Shown: positions 18,580 to 28,420, numbered from the stretch's first letter. The stretch: 64,000 nt of DNA from Amycolatopsis tolypomycina (GCF_900105945.1 NZ_FNSO01000004.1:3906001-3970000); one strand, 5' to 3'. The notes: generated by a model from the sequence alone, not told the origin. Program-made: numbers and translations.

Positions 18580-20588
18580 GTCCGCACCCCGGCCACCGAC
18601 ACCGACGCGCCGGCCGCGTGCGCGGCGTCGACCAGCGCCGCCAGCGGTCCGGCCACCAGCGGGTGGGCCCGCCGCGCGGCCAGGTGCGCGGCGATCCGGA
18701 CCGCGTGGGCCGGGAACTCGGTCAGGCAGGTGACCTCGGCGAAGCCGTGGATCTCCGCCCGGACGCCGATTTCGCCCAGCACCTTGAAGTTGTCCGCGGC
18801 TTCCACGGCCTCCGCGGCCAGGGAAGCGGCCGGGAAGCCGGGCCGCAGGAGGTCCGGTGCCAGGCCGGTGTCGCCCAGCACGCGGCGGATTTCGCCGACC
18901 AGCTCCGGGTCCGCCGCCTGCTGCGCCGTCAGCTCGACGACCAGCGGCACGCCGAGCCCGGCCGCCGCCAGCCGCTCGGCTGCCGTGCGCAGCAGCCATG
19001 TGCCCAGCGGCAGCGCGAGCCCGGTCTCCGCGGCCAGCCGCACGCAGGTTTCGTGCGGCAGCACGCCTTCGGCCGGGTGGTTCCAGCACAGCCGGGCCTC
19101 GACGGCCTCGGCCGCCCCGCTCGTCGCGGACACCAGTACGCGGTAGCGGGCTTCGATCTCGCCGTTCTCCCACGCGCCCGCCATCGACGCGGCCAGGCCG
19201 AAGCCGTGCCGGTCGCGCCGGTCCAGCTCGCGGTCGAACAGCCCCCACTGGTTGCCCGTGCGCTGGGCGCGCCGCAGCGTCAGGTCCGAGGCCTGGAGGA
19301 GCTCGGCGGGCGTGCTGTCGCGCGGCGGGCGGTGGACGACGCCGATGGCGGCCGACACCGCGACCCCGCGCCGGCCGTCGACGTACTCCGGCTCGGCGAG
19401 CTCGTGGGTGATCCGGCGGACGAGCGTCACCACGCCCGGGGTGTCTTCGGTGTTCTGCACCAGCACGCCGAACTCGTCGCCGCCGAGGCGCGCCACGAGC
19501 GCCTTCTCCGGCTCGAACACCGTCTTCAGCTTCGCCGCGACCCCGCGCAGCACCCGGTCGCCGAGCTCCTGGCCGAGCCCGCCGTTGATCTGCGAGAAGC
19601 CGTCGAGGTCGAGGTGGAAGAGCGTGACGCCGCGGGCCGGGTCGGCGTCGCGCAGCAGGGTTTCCAGGCGGGTGCTGAAGAACTGGCGGTTGGGCAGCCC
19701 GGTGAGCACGTCGTGCAGGGCCTGGTGGCTCAGCCGCCGCTGCAGCAGCGACACCTCGGTGTCGTCGTCGACGATCGTCAGCAGCTGCCGGGGCGCGCCG
19801 ACCGCGTCGCGGATCACCGAGGCGGCGAACGTGGCCCACATCGGCTCGCCGTCCTTGCCGACCAGGCGGCGGCCGGCCCGCAGCCGGTGCAGCCGGCCGG
19901 CCACCAGGTCGCGGTAGCTTTCCCGCAGCTGCTCGACGTCCTCGGGGTGGATCAGGTCGAACAGGGACATCGCGGCGATCTCGGCCGGCGTGCGGTTGAG
20001 CGTCTTGGCGAGCGCCCCGTTGGCCCGCAGCACCCGGCCGTCCAGCTCGGTGAGCGCGACGCCGCTGGCCGAGCCGGCGAACACCTCCTCGAACTGCGCG
20101 CGGGTGATGACGTGCTTCTGCCGCGTCTCCTGCTCGACCTTCAGCAGCGCCCGGCTGAGGCCTTCCTGGCGCCTCTGGATGTCTTCGCGCAGCATCTCGC
20201 CGTAGCCCGAGCTGAGGGCGCCGAGCACCGAGACGACCCGCTCGGCGAGCCCGCCGACCCGACGCAGTTCCGGTTCCCGCAGCAGCCCCTTGCCGAGCAC
20301 GTCCAGGGTGCGGCGCAGGCTCTCCGCGCCGACGCACCGCAGCTCGACCAGCCGCCCGCCCGCGGCCGCGGCCGCCTCGAGGTCGGGCGGATCGCTCACC
20401 ACCGCGTCGAACAGCCGCCGGGTCAGGGCCGCCAGCTCGCGCTCGATCTCCTCGGGCGTGTGCGGCAGGTAGGCCGTGGTGCTGATCAGGTAGCCCCACT
20501 TGCGCGCCAGCGTGCCGAGCCGTCTCGCCGCGCGGTCGGCGGACGGGGTGTTCCGCGGCGCGTCGCCGCGGGGATGGGGAGCAGTCAC
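18486..20588 (-). CDS. PAS-GGDEF diguanylate cyclase with degenerate EAL domain
   Basis: 700 aa. Order seen: N-terminal helical region to ~160; PAS domain ~165-280 (FEEVFAGSASGVALTELDGRVLRANGAL); GGDEF domain ~290-450 with intact active-site GGDEF at ~368-372; then an EAL-like domain. The EAL signature is replaced (EARYRVLVS where EALLRW is expected) and later acidic metal ligands are missing, so phosphodiesterase activity is unlikely, whereas c-di-GMP synthesis is plausible. No RxxD inhibitory site precedes GGDEF. No membrane helix is seen, so it is cytosolic. Its last ~94 bases are part of the 329-bp repeat, yet this copy remains intact and ends at TGA 18486-18488. Confidence 0.9.
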   Translation of the reverse strand: MTAPHPRGDAPRNTPSADRAARRLGTLARKWGYLISTTAYLPHTPEEIERELAALTRRLFDAVVSDPPDLEAAAAAGGRLVELRCVGAESLRRTLDVLGKGLLREPELRRVGGLAERVVSVLGALSSGYGEMLREDIQRRQEGLSRALLKVEQETRQKHVITRAQFEEVFAGSASGVALTELDGRVLRANGALAKTLNRTPAEIAAMSLFDLIHPEDVEQLRESYRDLVAGRLHRLRAGRRLVGKDGEPMWATFAASVIRDAVGAPRQLLTIVDDDTEVSLLQRRLSHQALHDVLTGLPNRQFFSTRLETLLRDADPARGVTLFHLDLDGFSQINGGLGQELGDRVLRGVAAKLKTVFEPEKALVARLGGDEFGVLVQNTEDTPGVVTLVRRITHELAEPEYVDGRRGVAVSAAIGVVHRPPRDSTPAELLQASDLTLRRAQRTGNQWGLFDRELDRRDRHGFGLAASMAGAWENGEIEARYRVLVSATSGAAEAVEARLCWNHPAEGVLPHETCVRLAAETGLALPLGTWLLRTAAERLAAAGLGVPLVVELTAQQAADPELVGEIRRVLGDTGLAPDLLRPGFPAASLAAEAVEAADNFKVLGEIGVRAEIHGFAEVTCLTEFPAHAVRIAAHLAARRAHPLVAGPLAALVDAAHAAGASVSVAGVRTADEAAWWQDRGADLLSGPAFPELPGGLPGC

Positions 20589-20672
20589 CTCAGGCTGTCC
20601 AGGGGGTCAGTGCACACACCGGTTCGGGTTAACCGATATATCTTGGCCTGGAATTGTGCGACACGCACCAGT

Positions 20673-21770
20673 TCAGTTTCGTCCGATCGAGTGATAACCC
20701 TGCGGAGCGATCCCGACGCGGTCCTGCAGCCACGAACGGGTGGCGTTGCGGTATTCGTCCGCGTTTTCGTGCAACGCCACGGAATGCCCCGCCCCGGGCA
20801 GCACGAACATCGACAGCTTCGACGGATCAGCGTAATACGGGGCCTCCTGCGCCCGCAGCACCGCGGCGTCCGAACAGTCGCGCAACGCGAGCACCCCGCA
20901 GAAAAGGACGTCCTTTTCCCCGACCACCTGCAAAACCGGTGCGGTGATTCCCCACGTCGCGGGCAGGATGATGCCGAACAACGCGACGGTGCCCATCCCG
21001 GGCACCGAAACCTGGTCCTTGGTCGCCTCGTCGGCCGCGATCACGGCCGGGTCGGCGTCGCCGGCGGCGTAGAACAGCCCGGCCCGCGCGCCCGGCTTCG
21101 TCGTGAAGTAGAGCGGGTCGCTGCCGAGGGTCCCGAGCTGCCCGTCGAGGAACGCCGGCTGCAGGCCCAGCGCCGCGCCGAGGGCGAGCACGGGCAGTGC
21201 GGGCAGGTGGGTGATGCCGGTGAGGACGACACCGTCGACGTCGCGGTAGGTGGACGCCTCCACGGCGACGATCCCCGACCCGACCGAGTGCCCGACGATG
21301 ACCACCTTCGCGAACGGCACCCCGCCGACCCGCCCGGCCCGCAGGTGCCCGACCACCTCGTGCATCGACTCGGCCGCGGCCCACACCGACAGCGGCAGGC
21401 TCAGCGGACGGCTGCTGCGCCCGGCGCCGAGCTGGTCGGCGGCGAAGGTCGCGTAGCCGTGCGCGGCCATGTCGCGCTGGTAGGAGTAGCGCTGTGGTTC
21501 GTAGGGCAGGTCCCAGTACGCGCTGTTGTACGTCCCGCCGTGCACGAGCAGCTGGACCGTGTCCGGTGCGTCGCCGGCGGGCAGGCACAGCCGGCCGTGC
21601 ACGACCGCGGGCGCGCCCGGCACCAGCGGGGGCAGCCCGGGCCCGGAGACCGGCAGATCCGTGTCGGTGCAGGAGATCGCGGCAGCCGCGGCGGGCACGG
21701 CCGCGGTCAGCGACGCGAACAGGACACCGCAGGCGAACAAGGCCGTCGTCACCTTGACGGGCAGCTTCAC
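20673..21770 (-). CDS. Secreted alpha/beta-hydrolase
   Basis: 365 aa with a clear Sec signal peptide (MKLPVKVTTALFACGVLFA...AVPAAAAA, cleavage near residue 31). The alpha/beta-hydrolase core shows the oxyanion-hole segment VHGGTYNS, nucleophile elbow GHSVG near residues 159-163, and the catalytic His in LPGAGHSVALH near the C-terminus; the acid is probably the Asp in VVGEKDVLF. Four Cys could form disulfides outside the cell. It stands alone, minus strand, between the cyclase and the P450. Substrate cannot be read from sequence; small ester or amide substrates are usual for this class. Confidence 0.87.
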   Translation of the reverse strand: MKLPVKVTTALFACGVLFASLTAAVPAAAAAISCTDTDLPVSGPGLPPLVPGAPAVVHGRLCLPAGDAPDTVQLLVHGGTYNSAYWDLPYEPQRYSYQRDMAAHGYATFAADQLGAGRSSRPLSLPLSVWAAAESMHEVVGHLRAGRVGGVPFAKVVIVGHSVGSGIVAVEASTYRDVDGVVLTGITHLPALPVLALGAALGLQPAFLDGQLGTLGSDPLYFTTKPGARAGLFYAAGDADPAVIAADEATKDQVSVPGMGTVALFGIILPATWGITAPVLQVVGEKDVLFCGVLALRDCSDAAVLRAQEAPYYADPSKLSMFVLPGAGHSVALHENADEYRNATRSWLQDRVGIAPQGYHSIGRN

Positions 21771-21842
21771 GCCGCACTCCCTCTGGACTCGGACAGGTGA
21801 AGGAACTCCGGAACACTACACCCGGTAGCCGAACGGGTACCG

Positions 21843-23174
21843 TCAGGTCCTCCGCGGCACCACGGTCATCGGCAGCCGGTTCGGCTGCATCGTGGCCTTG
21901 ATCTGCGCGTACACCTTCTTGCCCGGCACCGGGACCAGGCGCCACCGGGCACCGACCGTCGCGGCCACGATGCCGATCTCCGTCGGCGCGAACACGTGGC
22001 CAGGGCACAGCCGCGCGCCGGCGCCGAACGGGATATACGCCCCCTTCGGCAGTTCCGCGGTGTGGCCGGGCGTCCAGCGGTCCGGGTCGAACCGGTCCGG
22101 CTCGGGGAACCAGCGCGGATCGCGGTGCAGGGTGTGCTGGCTGACGGCGACCTCGCTGCCCGCCGGGATCGCGACGCCGCCGAGCTCGACGTCCTCCCGG
22201 GCACGGCGCATCAGGATGAGCGGCGGGGTGCGGCGGACGATCTCGTTCACGATCTGGTGCGTGTACACGAGATCCGGCAGGTCCTCGAAGCGCGCGGGCC
22301 GGCCGCCGAGGACTTCGTCGACTTCGGCGTGGAACCGCCGTTCGACGTCCGGGTGCTGCCCGAGCTCGTGGAAGAACCAGGCCAGCGCGACGGCGGTGGT
22401 CTCGGCGCCGGTGGTCAGGATCGTGATGACCTCGTCGTGGACCTGGCGGTCGGACATGCCTTCGCCGGTGTCCTCGTCCCGGGCCAGCAACAGCATCGAG
22501 AGCAGGTCGCCGTGGTCGGCGCCGTCCGCGCGGGCCGCGACGACGGTTTCGCCGATCACGTCCCGCAGGCGGGCGGCCGCGGCGTCGAACCGCCGGTTCG
22601 GCGGGATGGGCAGCTTCTCGACGAACTTCGGCGAGAACGCCCGGACCAGCACGTACTTCAGCATGATCGGGATCGACCGCCGGATCTCGGCCAGTGCTTC
22701 GTCGCCGAGCGCGGTGGAGAACAGCGTCTGCCCGGCGATGGTCAGCACCAGGTCCTGCATCCGCTTGTCGAACTCGACGACTTCGCCCGGCCGCCACGAA
22801 TCCACGAGTTCGCCGGCCAGCTTCGTCATGGTGTGCTCGGCGTAGCCCGCGATCCGCGTGCGGCCGAAGGCGGGCATCACCAGCCGGCGCTGACGGCGGT
22901 TGAGCTCGCCGTTCGAGGTGGCCAGCCCGTCGCCGAAGAGCGGGCGCATCTTGTCGAAGACCAGGCCCTTGTCGAACTTGTCGGCGTCGGTGGCGAGCAC
23001 CTGCCAGGCCAGCTCCGGGGTGGTGACCACGTGCACCGGCAGCGGGCCGAGCTGAACCTTGACGACTTCTCCGTGCGCGGGCAGGGAAGTGAAGAATTTC
23101 AGCGGGTCGCGCAGCAGGGGCACCGTGTGCCCGAGCAGCGGCCGCCGTCCGGGAACGGGACGCGCGTTCGTCAT
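21843..23174 (-). CDS. Cytochrome P450
   Basis: 443 aa from the ATG at 23174 (GAGGAG eight bases upstream); a longer frame to 23240 lacks a ribosome site. All P450 hallmarks are present: I-helix TTGAETTAV near 254, K-helix ExxR in NEIVRRTPP near 310, and the heme Cys loop FGAGARLCPGH with the Cys near 388. The layout is that of soluble bacterial class I P450s of the CYP107/CYP125-like size range, but the N-terminal sequence (PVPGRRPLLGHTVPLLRDPLKF) and FGAGARLCPG loop resemble the CYP102/CYP4-like group used with fatty or polyketide substrates. No ferredoxin or reductase gene is adjacent, so redox partners must be encoded elsewhere. Confidence 0.93.
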   Translation of the reverse strand: MTNARPVPGRRPLLGHTVPLLRDPLKFFTSLPAHGEVVKVQLGPLPVHVVTTPELAWQVLATDADKFDKGLVFDKMRPLFGDGLATSNGELNRRQRRLVMPAFGRTRIAGYAEHTMTKLAGELVDSWRPGEVVEFDKRMQDLVLTIAGQTLFSTALGDEALAEIRRSIPIMLKYVLVRAFSPKFVEKLPIPPNRRFDAAAARLRDVIGETVVAARADGADHGDLLSMLLLARDEDTGEGMSDRQVHDEVITILTTGAETTAVALAWFFHELGQHPDVERRFHAEVDEVLGGRPARFEDLPDLVYTHQIVNEIVRRTPPLILMRRAREDVELGGVAIPAGSEVAVSQHTLHRDPRWFPEPDRFDPDRWTPGHTAELPKGAYIPFGAGARLCPGHVFAPTEIGIVAATVGARWRLVPVPGKKVYAQIKATMQPNRLPMTVVPRRT

Positions 23175-23314
23175 GGCCTCGTCTCCTCGTGACCGGGCCA
23201 CCTTAGCCGGGACGTGTCCACGAGGAGCGCGAGTCCACACGAACGGATGAGGGGGCTAAGCTCCGACCCCGCAGTGCCACAAGAGGCGCGGTGTCGGCGA
23301 GGGTGGGAGGTCCC

Positions 23315-24136
23315 GTGACCGGAGAACTGAGCTGGGTACCGCCGGAGATCGACACCACGGTGCCGAACCCGGCCCGGGTGTACGACTTCTGGCTCGACGG
23401 CGACCACAACTTCGCCGCCGACCGCGCCCTCGGGGAGCAGATCCTCAAGATCATGCCCGGCGTCCGCGACGCGGCCCGGCTCAACCGCGCCTTCCTGCGC
23501 CGCGCCGCGCGGTACATGGTCGACGCCGGGGTCCGGCAGTTCCTCGACGTCGGCTCCGGCATCCCGACCGTCGGCAACCTGCACGAGATCGTCCAGCAGG
23601 TGGATCCGGCGTGCCGGGTGCTCTACGTCGACCGCGAGCCGGTCGCCGTCGCGCACAGCGAGCTGTTGTTGCAGGACAACGACAACTGCGCGGTGCTCCA
23701 GGCCGACCTGCGCGACGTCAACGACATCTTCGACGCCGAACCCGCCCGCCGGCTGCTCGACCCCGAGCAGCCGACCGGCGTGTTCATGTTGCTGCTGCTG
23801 CACTTCGTGCCGGACGAGTGGGAACCGGCCGGCATCCTGGCCCGCTACCGCGACCGGCTCGCGCCGGGCAGCTTCCTGGCCGTCACGCACGTCGCGGCGG
23901 ACTCCGGGTCGGAGCGCCTCGACGAGGCGGTCGAGGTGTACAAGACGGGCCAGAACCAGCAGAACCAGCCGTTCCCGCGCACGCACGACCAGGTGCTCCG
24001 GTTCTTCGAGGGCTTCGACCTCGTCGAACCGGGCCTGGTCGGCTGCGCGATGTGGAACCCCGAGGGCGTCGGCGACATGTCCGACGACCCCTCGGTCAAC
24101 TCCCTTCCGTACGCGGGTGTGGGCCGGAAGCCCTAG
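23315..24136 (+). CDS. SAM-dependent methyltransferase, DUF574 family
   Basis: 273 aa from the GTG at 23315 (GGGAGG four bases upstream; GTG 23291 is weaker). The N-terminal signature PNPARVYDFWLDGDHNFAADR and the SAM-binding FLDVGSGIPTVGNLHE followed by VLYVDREPVAVAH are diagnostic of DUF574 (PF04672), an actinobacteria-specific methyltransferase family, often with many paralogues per genome. Acidic residue D in YVDRE would bind the SAM ribose. It is divergent from the P450 and convergent with the GH3 gene. The natural acceptor is unknown for most of this family. Confidence 0.92.
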   Translation: MTGELSWVPPEIDTTVPNPARVYDFWLDGDHNFAADRALGEQILKIMPGVRDAARLNRAFLRRAARYMVDAGVRQFLDVGSGIPTVGNLHEIVQQVDPACRVLYVDREPVAVAHSELLLQDNDNCAVLQADLRDVNDIFDAEPARRLLDPEQPTGVFMLLLLHFVPDEWEPAGILARYRDRLAPGSFLAVTHVAADSGSERLDEAVEVYKTGQNQQNQPFPRTHDQVLRFFEGFDLVEPGLVGCAMWNPEGVGDMSDDPSVNSLPYAGVGRKP

Positions 24137-24137
24137 C

Positions 24138-27065
24138 TCACCGCAGCGAGAACGTCGCCAGGTTCACCGGGCCGTCGAACGTCAGGTACACGTCCTGCCG
24201 CCCGCTCGCCTTCGCCAGGGCCGCGCTCACCGTGGTGTACGCGTACCGGTCGCCGGTCGAAGCCACCGGCACCGTGCCGAGCACGCGACCGGTCGGCGAG
24301 CCGAGGCGGACGGTGATCTTCGCCGACGCCGTCGCGGACACCGAAGCCGTGAACTTCTGCGGGCCGCCCAGTGCGACGTTCTTGAACGCCAGCCAGCTGC
24401 CCGCGGTGGCCGCCACCGACGTACCCGAAACCTTCGACGTGTCCGTCAGCGTCGCGCCGGAGTAGTCGTCGAAGTTCTGGGCCTGCGTCGGACGGCTCAG
24501 GTCGCGCGGCAGCGGCCGCTCCCCCGGCACGTAGACGGGCTGCGGTGCCGAGAGGTCGGTGGCGTTGCGGCCCACCGAGAACTCGTACACCCCGGCCGCC
24601 ACCACGGACCGCTCGCGGGCGACGTCCCAGGACGCCAGGTCCGCCACGGGCACCTCGAACCGCACCGTGCGGGTCTCCTTCGGCGCCAGCGTCAGCTTCG
24701 AGAAGTCCCGCAACCGCTGCACGCCGGAGTTCTTCGAGTAGAGCTGGACGACGTCGGAGCCGCTGCGGGCGCCGGTGTTCGTCACGTCGACGCTCACCTT
24801 GACCTTGCCGCCGGCCTGGGAAGCGCGGACGTTGTCGTACCGGAAGCTGGTGTAGCTGAGCCCGTAGCCGAACGGGAACAGCGGCTTCCCGCGGTAGTAC
24901 TGGTAGGTCATCCCGGTCTTGGCGATGTCGTAGTCCAGGATGCTCGGCAGCCCGGCGTCGGAGGCGTACCAGGTCTGCGTCAGCCGCCCGCCCGGGTCCT
25001 TGTCGCCGAAGAGGACGTCCGCGACGCCGTGCCCGGTTTCCTGCCCGGCGTGGCTGGTCCACAGGATGCCGGGCACCGACAGGGTGTCCCAGCCGGTCGT
25101 CGGGTAGCTGTTCTCCACCACGACGATCGTGTGCGGGTTCGCCTTCTGCACCGCCTCGATCAGCGCGCGCTGCGCCGGGGCGAGCTCGGTGCTCGTGCGG
25201 TCGTTGGCCTCGCGGCCGTTGATGAACGGCATGCTGCCGACCACGACCACGGCGGTGTCCGCGCCCTTGGCGGCGGCCACGGCGCTCTCGACGCCGCTGC
25301 TGAGCACCTCACGGCCGAACTTGGTGGCGTGCGCGGCGTCCGGGGACGAGATCGTCAGGACACCGTCCGCGCCGACGACGGCGAACTTGTTCGGGCCGAA
25401 CCACGGCTCGTTCACCTCGTTGCCCGCGTACTCGAGCACGTAGCTGCCGTCGGGCTGGGCGGTGAGCTTCAGCTGCTGCTGCACGAACCAGCCGGCCGGC
25501 TGGTCGACGTCGTTCACCAGGGCGCCGCCGGAGTAGCTGAGGAACTTGCCGTTGGCGGCCGCGCGCAGCGTGTTCTTGCCCGCGCCCCAGTCGTAGACGT
25601 CGAAGGACTCGCCGGTGCCCGCGACGGTCCCGCCCGCGGTGACCTTGCCGGTGGTGGCCGGCGCCGTGAGGTACCGGCCGGTGGCCAGGTCCTTCAAGGC
25701 GATCCGGTCGACGCCTTCGGACGACGCGACCGTGCCCGCCGAGCCGAGCCGCTCCTTGATGCCCTGCAGCGGCGTGACCTTGTACTGCATCGCGCCGCTG
25801 TACCAGTCTTCGTACAGCGTGTTCGACAGCGGGCCGACGACCGCGACCTTCTTGTTCTGCTCCGCCTTCAGCGGCAGCGCGCCGCCGTTGTTGCGCAGCA
25901 GCACCATCTGCTCGTCGGCGGCCTTGCGCGCCAGGGCCTGGTGCTCGGGCGAGCCGATGACGGCCGGGGTGATCTTCGCGTACGGGTTGCTGCCCGGCGG
26001 GTCGAACTCGCCGAGCCGGAACCGCAGCGACAGCAGGTGCCGGTCGGCGTTCTCGACGTCGGCCATCGTCAGCAGGCCCTTGGCGATCGCCTCCTTGACC
26101 GCGTTCGTGGTGATCGAGCCGTCGGTGTCGTTGTCGGTGAAGCTGTCGAGGCCCGCCTTGAGGGCCGCCGCGTTGCCTTCGGCCTTCGTCGGGTAGTACT
26201 TCTCCGAGTTGACCAGGTTCGACGGCGCGCCGGCGTCGCTGACCACGGCGATGTCCTGCGGCGCCCACTTGCGCAGCTTGTCGTCGAGGTCCGGGCTCAC
26301 GTGGTTGGGCCGGCCGTTGACCAGGTTGTACGACGGCATCACGGCGTTGGCCGCGCCCGCCTGCAGCGGGACCCGGAACGCCTGCTCGTCGTAGTCGTGC
26401 AGGATCTTCGGCGGCACCGAGGAGCTGGTGGTGTCGCGGTTGACCTCGTTGTTGTAGGCGAGGTAGTGCTTCAGCGTCGGCGCGGCCTGCAGGTACCGCG
26501 GGTCGTCGCCCTGCATCCCGTGGCCGTAGGCGATCGCGAGCTCGCCGGTCAGGTACGGGTCTTCGGAGTAGCCCTCCTCGTTGCGGCCCCACCGCGGGTC
26601 GCGCAGGAGGTTCACCACCGGGGCCCACAGGTTGAGGCCCCACAGCGTCGGGTTGCGGGCGTTGAAGCCGCGCGCCTCCTGCCCGACCGCCGCGCCGACC
26701 TGCTTGACCAGCGCGGGGTCCCAGGTGGTGGCCAGGCCGATGGCCTGCGGGAACACCGTGCCGTCGGCTTTCACGACGGCACCGGAGTTGTCGTAGTCGG
26801 TCGACCAGGCCACGCCGTGCAGGGCTTCGGTGCCGGTCTTGAAGACCCCGATGCCCAGCCGCGGGATGGCCGGTTGGTACTGGTGCAGCAGCGAGATCTT
26901 CTCGTCCGCCGTCAACCGGGACAGCAGGTCGTCGATCCGGGTGGCCAGGGGCAGCGACGGATCGCGGAAGGGTGGGGGCGGCGCCGCGAGTGCCGGCGAC
27001 GAAGCCAGCAGCATGGTTGCGGCCACCGCCGGGACGAGAGCACGGCGGAAGAGGGACAAGCGCAC
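24138..27065 (-). CDS. Secreted GH3 beta-glycosidase (beta-glucosidase/xylosidase type)
   Basis: 975 aa with a signal peptide (cleavage near ALAAPPPP, residue ~28). The GH3 N-terminal barrel includes NLLRDPRWGRNEEGYSEDP, KHYLAYNNE and the nucleophile Asp in VVSDAGAPS near residue 275; the GH3 C-terminal alpha/beta sandwich, a fibronectin-III-like domain near 720-800 (VKVSVDVTNTGARSGSDVVQLY) and a final ~120-residue CBM-like beta-sandwich follow. The ~130-residue insert in the middle (after GVDRIALKDLATGRYL) looks like a PA14 or fascin-like module. Start GTG 27065 has GGAGG six bases upstream. Divergent from the LacI gene with shared operators, so co-regulated with the ABC/GH31 operon. Exact sugar specificity is not readable. 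Confidence 0.9.
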   Translation of the reverse strand: MRLSLFRRALVPAVAATMLLASSPALAAPPPPFRDPSLPLATRIDDLLSRLTADEKISLLHQYQPAIPRLGIGVFKTGTEALHGVAWSTDYDNSGAVVKADGTVFPQAIGLATTWDPALVKQVGAAVGQEARGFNARNPTLWGLNLWAPVVNLLRDPRWGRNEEGYSEDPYLTGELAIAYGHGMQGDDPRYLQAAPTLKHYLAYNNEVNRDTTSSSVPPKILHDYDEQAFRVPLQAGAANAVMPSYNLVNGRPNHVSPDLDDKLRKWAPQDIAVVSDAGAPSNLVNSEKYYPTKAEGNAAALKAGLDSFTDNDTDGSITTNAVKEAIAKGLLTMADVENADRHLLSLRFRLGEFDPPGSNPYAKITPAVIGSPEHQALARKAADEQMVLLRNNGGALPLKAEQNKKVAVVGPLSNTLYEDWYSGAMQYKVTPLQGIKERLGSAGTVASSEGVDRIALKDLATGRYLTAPATTGKVTAGGTVAGTGESFDVYDWGAGKNTLRAAANGKFLSYSGGALVNDVDQPAGWFVQQQLKLTAQPDGSYVLEYAGNEVNEPWFGPNKFAVVGADGVLTISSPDAAHATKFGREVLSSGVESAVAAAKGADTAVVVVGSMPFINGREANDRTSTELAPAQRALIEAVQKANPHTIVVVENSYPTTGWDTLSVPGILWTSHAGQETGHGVADVLFGDKDPGGRLTQTWYASDAGLPSILDYDIAKTGMTYQYYRGKPLFPFGYGLSYTSFRYDNVRASQAGGKVKVSVDVTNTGARSGSDVVQLYSKNSGVQRLRDFSKLTLAPKETRTVRFEVPVADLASWDVARERSVVAAGVYEFSVGRNATDLSAPQPVYVPGERPLPRDLSRPTQAQNFDDYSGATLTDTSKVSGTSVAATAGSWLAFKNVALGGPQKFTASVSATASAKITVRLGSPTGRVLGTVPVASTGDRYAYTTVSAALAKASGRQDVYLTFDGPVNLATFSLR

Positions 27066-27412
27066 GGACGGCCTCCGAATCGTCGAATCGTTTCGACGGC
27101 GTGGCGCGGAACATTCGCGTCGAACGGCGGGGAACCCGACGACTATTACAGCCGTGTGAGCAGAAGGTCAAGACTGCCTGGGAACGCTCCCAGGCGACGC
27201 GGCCGAACGGCGGCAGCGCGCCGCTGAGCTGCAAAAAGAGCCGTCAACAGGTGCTTTCGACGTTTTCGACGAAGACGCTTCTCGTCGAATATTCATCGAA
27301 TGGCGGCAAACGGCGAATGATGCTTGTGTTTCGCCCGGGTGTCACTTACCTTCGTGCCATCGTCGATGCGCTTCGACAGCCCTCTCCTCCCCGTCCCCCC
27401 TGGAGGCCGCCC
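27066..27412. promoter_or_regulatory. GH3/lacI divergent control region with LacI-type operators
   Basis: 347 bases without a gene. Two sites share the 16-bp pattern GTCGAnnCGnTTCGAC: GTCGAATCGTTTCGAC at 27082-27097, just upstream of the GH3 ribosome site, and GTCGATGCGCTTCGAC at 27362-27377. A larger inverted repeat (TTCGACGA at 27265-27272 with TCGTCGAA at 27282-27289) and the palindrome GAATATTC (27287-27294) lie between. A promoter for lacI is visible: TTGTGT (27324-27329), 17 bases, TACCTT (27347-27352), which puts the start of transcription directly before the second operator. The central CG and palindromic shape fit LacI-family binding. Confidence 0.65.
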
Positions 27413-28420
27413 GTGGTCACGATCAACGACGTCGCCAACGCGGCAGGCGTGGCCCCCAGCACCGTGTCGTACGTGATCAGCGGCAAGCGCTCGATCTCGC
27501 CGAAGACCCGGCGGCTGGTCGAGGACAGCATCCGCAAGCTCGGCTACCACCCGCACGCCGGGGCGCGGGCGCTGGCCAGCAGCAAAACCAACGTGCTCGC
27601 GCTGGTCGTGCCGCTGCGCACGGACCTCAACGTCGCCGTGGTGATGGAGTTCGTCGCGTCGGCGGTCACCGCGGCCCGCGCGCACGACCACGACCTGCTC
27701 CTGCTCACCAAGGACGAGGGCCCGGCCGCGCTGCAGCGGGTGGCGTCCTCGGCGATCGCCGACGCGCTGATGGTGATGGACGTCGAAACTGCCGACCCGC
27801 GGGTGCCGATGCTGCTGGCGCTCGACCTGCCGGTGGTGCTCATCGGCGTGCCCGACCACCCGGCCGGGCTCAGCTGCGTCGACCTCGACTTCACCGCGGC
27901 GGCCTCGGCGTGCGTCGCGCACCTGGCCGAGCTCGGCCACCGCTCGATCGCGCTGATCGGCCCGTCCCCGGCCGTCTACCGGCGCGGCACGAGCTACGCG
28001 ACGCGGTTCCTGCGCGGCTTCGACGAAGCCGCGAAAAGCCGGGACGTGCGCGCGGCCTCCCACGCGTGCGCCCATTCCTACGAAGCGGTGAGCGCCTGCC
28101 TGGACGAGCTGCTCGCCGCCGACCCGGGCCTGACCGGCCTGGTCGTGCACAACGAGGCCGTGCTGCCCGGCCTGCTGTCGGACCTGCGCCACCGCGGCCT
28201 GCGGGTGCCCGAGGACATCTCGGTCATCGCCGTGTGCCCGGACAGCATGGCCGAGCAGCACGTCGTCTCGCTGACCAACGTGGCCATCCCGGCCGAGGAG
28301 GTCGGCACCCAGGCCGTCGAAATGACCATGCGCCGGCTCGCCGGCCACACCACCCCGGAGGTCCGGTTGCTCGGACCCCGCCTCACCCGGCGCGAGAGCA
28401 CCGCCGCGCCCCGCGCCTGA
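27413..28420 (+). CDS. LacI-family transcriptional regulator
   Basis: 335 aa from the GTG at 27413, with TGGAGG six bases upstream. The LacI HTH is at the very N-terminus (TINDVANAAGVAPSTVSYVISGKRSISPKTRRLV), including the hinge-helix motif YHPHAGARALASSKT, and the rest is a periplasmic-binding-protein-like sensor domain. It is the first gene of a plus-strand run with the ABC transporter and GH31 enzyme, and divergent from the secreted GH3. The operator at 27362-27377 just after its predicted transcription start suggests autoregulation. The inducer is probably the oligosaccharide imported by the ABC system. Confidence 0.93.
   Translation: MVTINDVANAAGVAPSTVSYVISGKRSISPKTRRLVEDSIRKLGYHPHAGARALASSKTNVLALVVPLRTDLNVAVVMEFVASAVTAARAHDHDLLLLTKDEGPAALQRVASSAIADALMVMDVETADPRVPMLLALDLPVVLIGVPDHPAGLSCVDLDFTAAASACVAHLAELGHRSIALIGPSPAVYRRGTSYATRFLRGFDEAAKSRDVRAASHACAHSYEAVSACLDELLAADPGLTGLVVHNEAVLPGLLSDLRHRGLRVPEDISVIAVCPDSMAEQHVVSLTNVAIPAEEVGTQAVEMTMRRLAGHTTPEVRLLGPRLTRRESTAAPRA

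Noticed and set aside
24117..27227. 1036-codon plus-strand frame opposite GH3
   Set aside because: Shadow of a gene with clear GH3 catalytic motifs and signal peptide.
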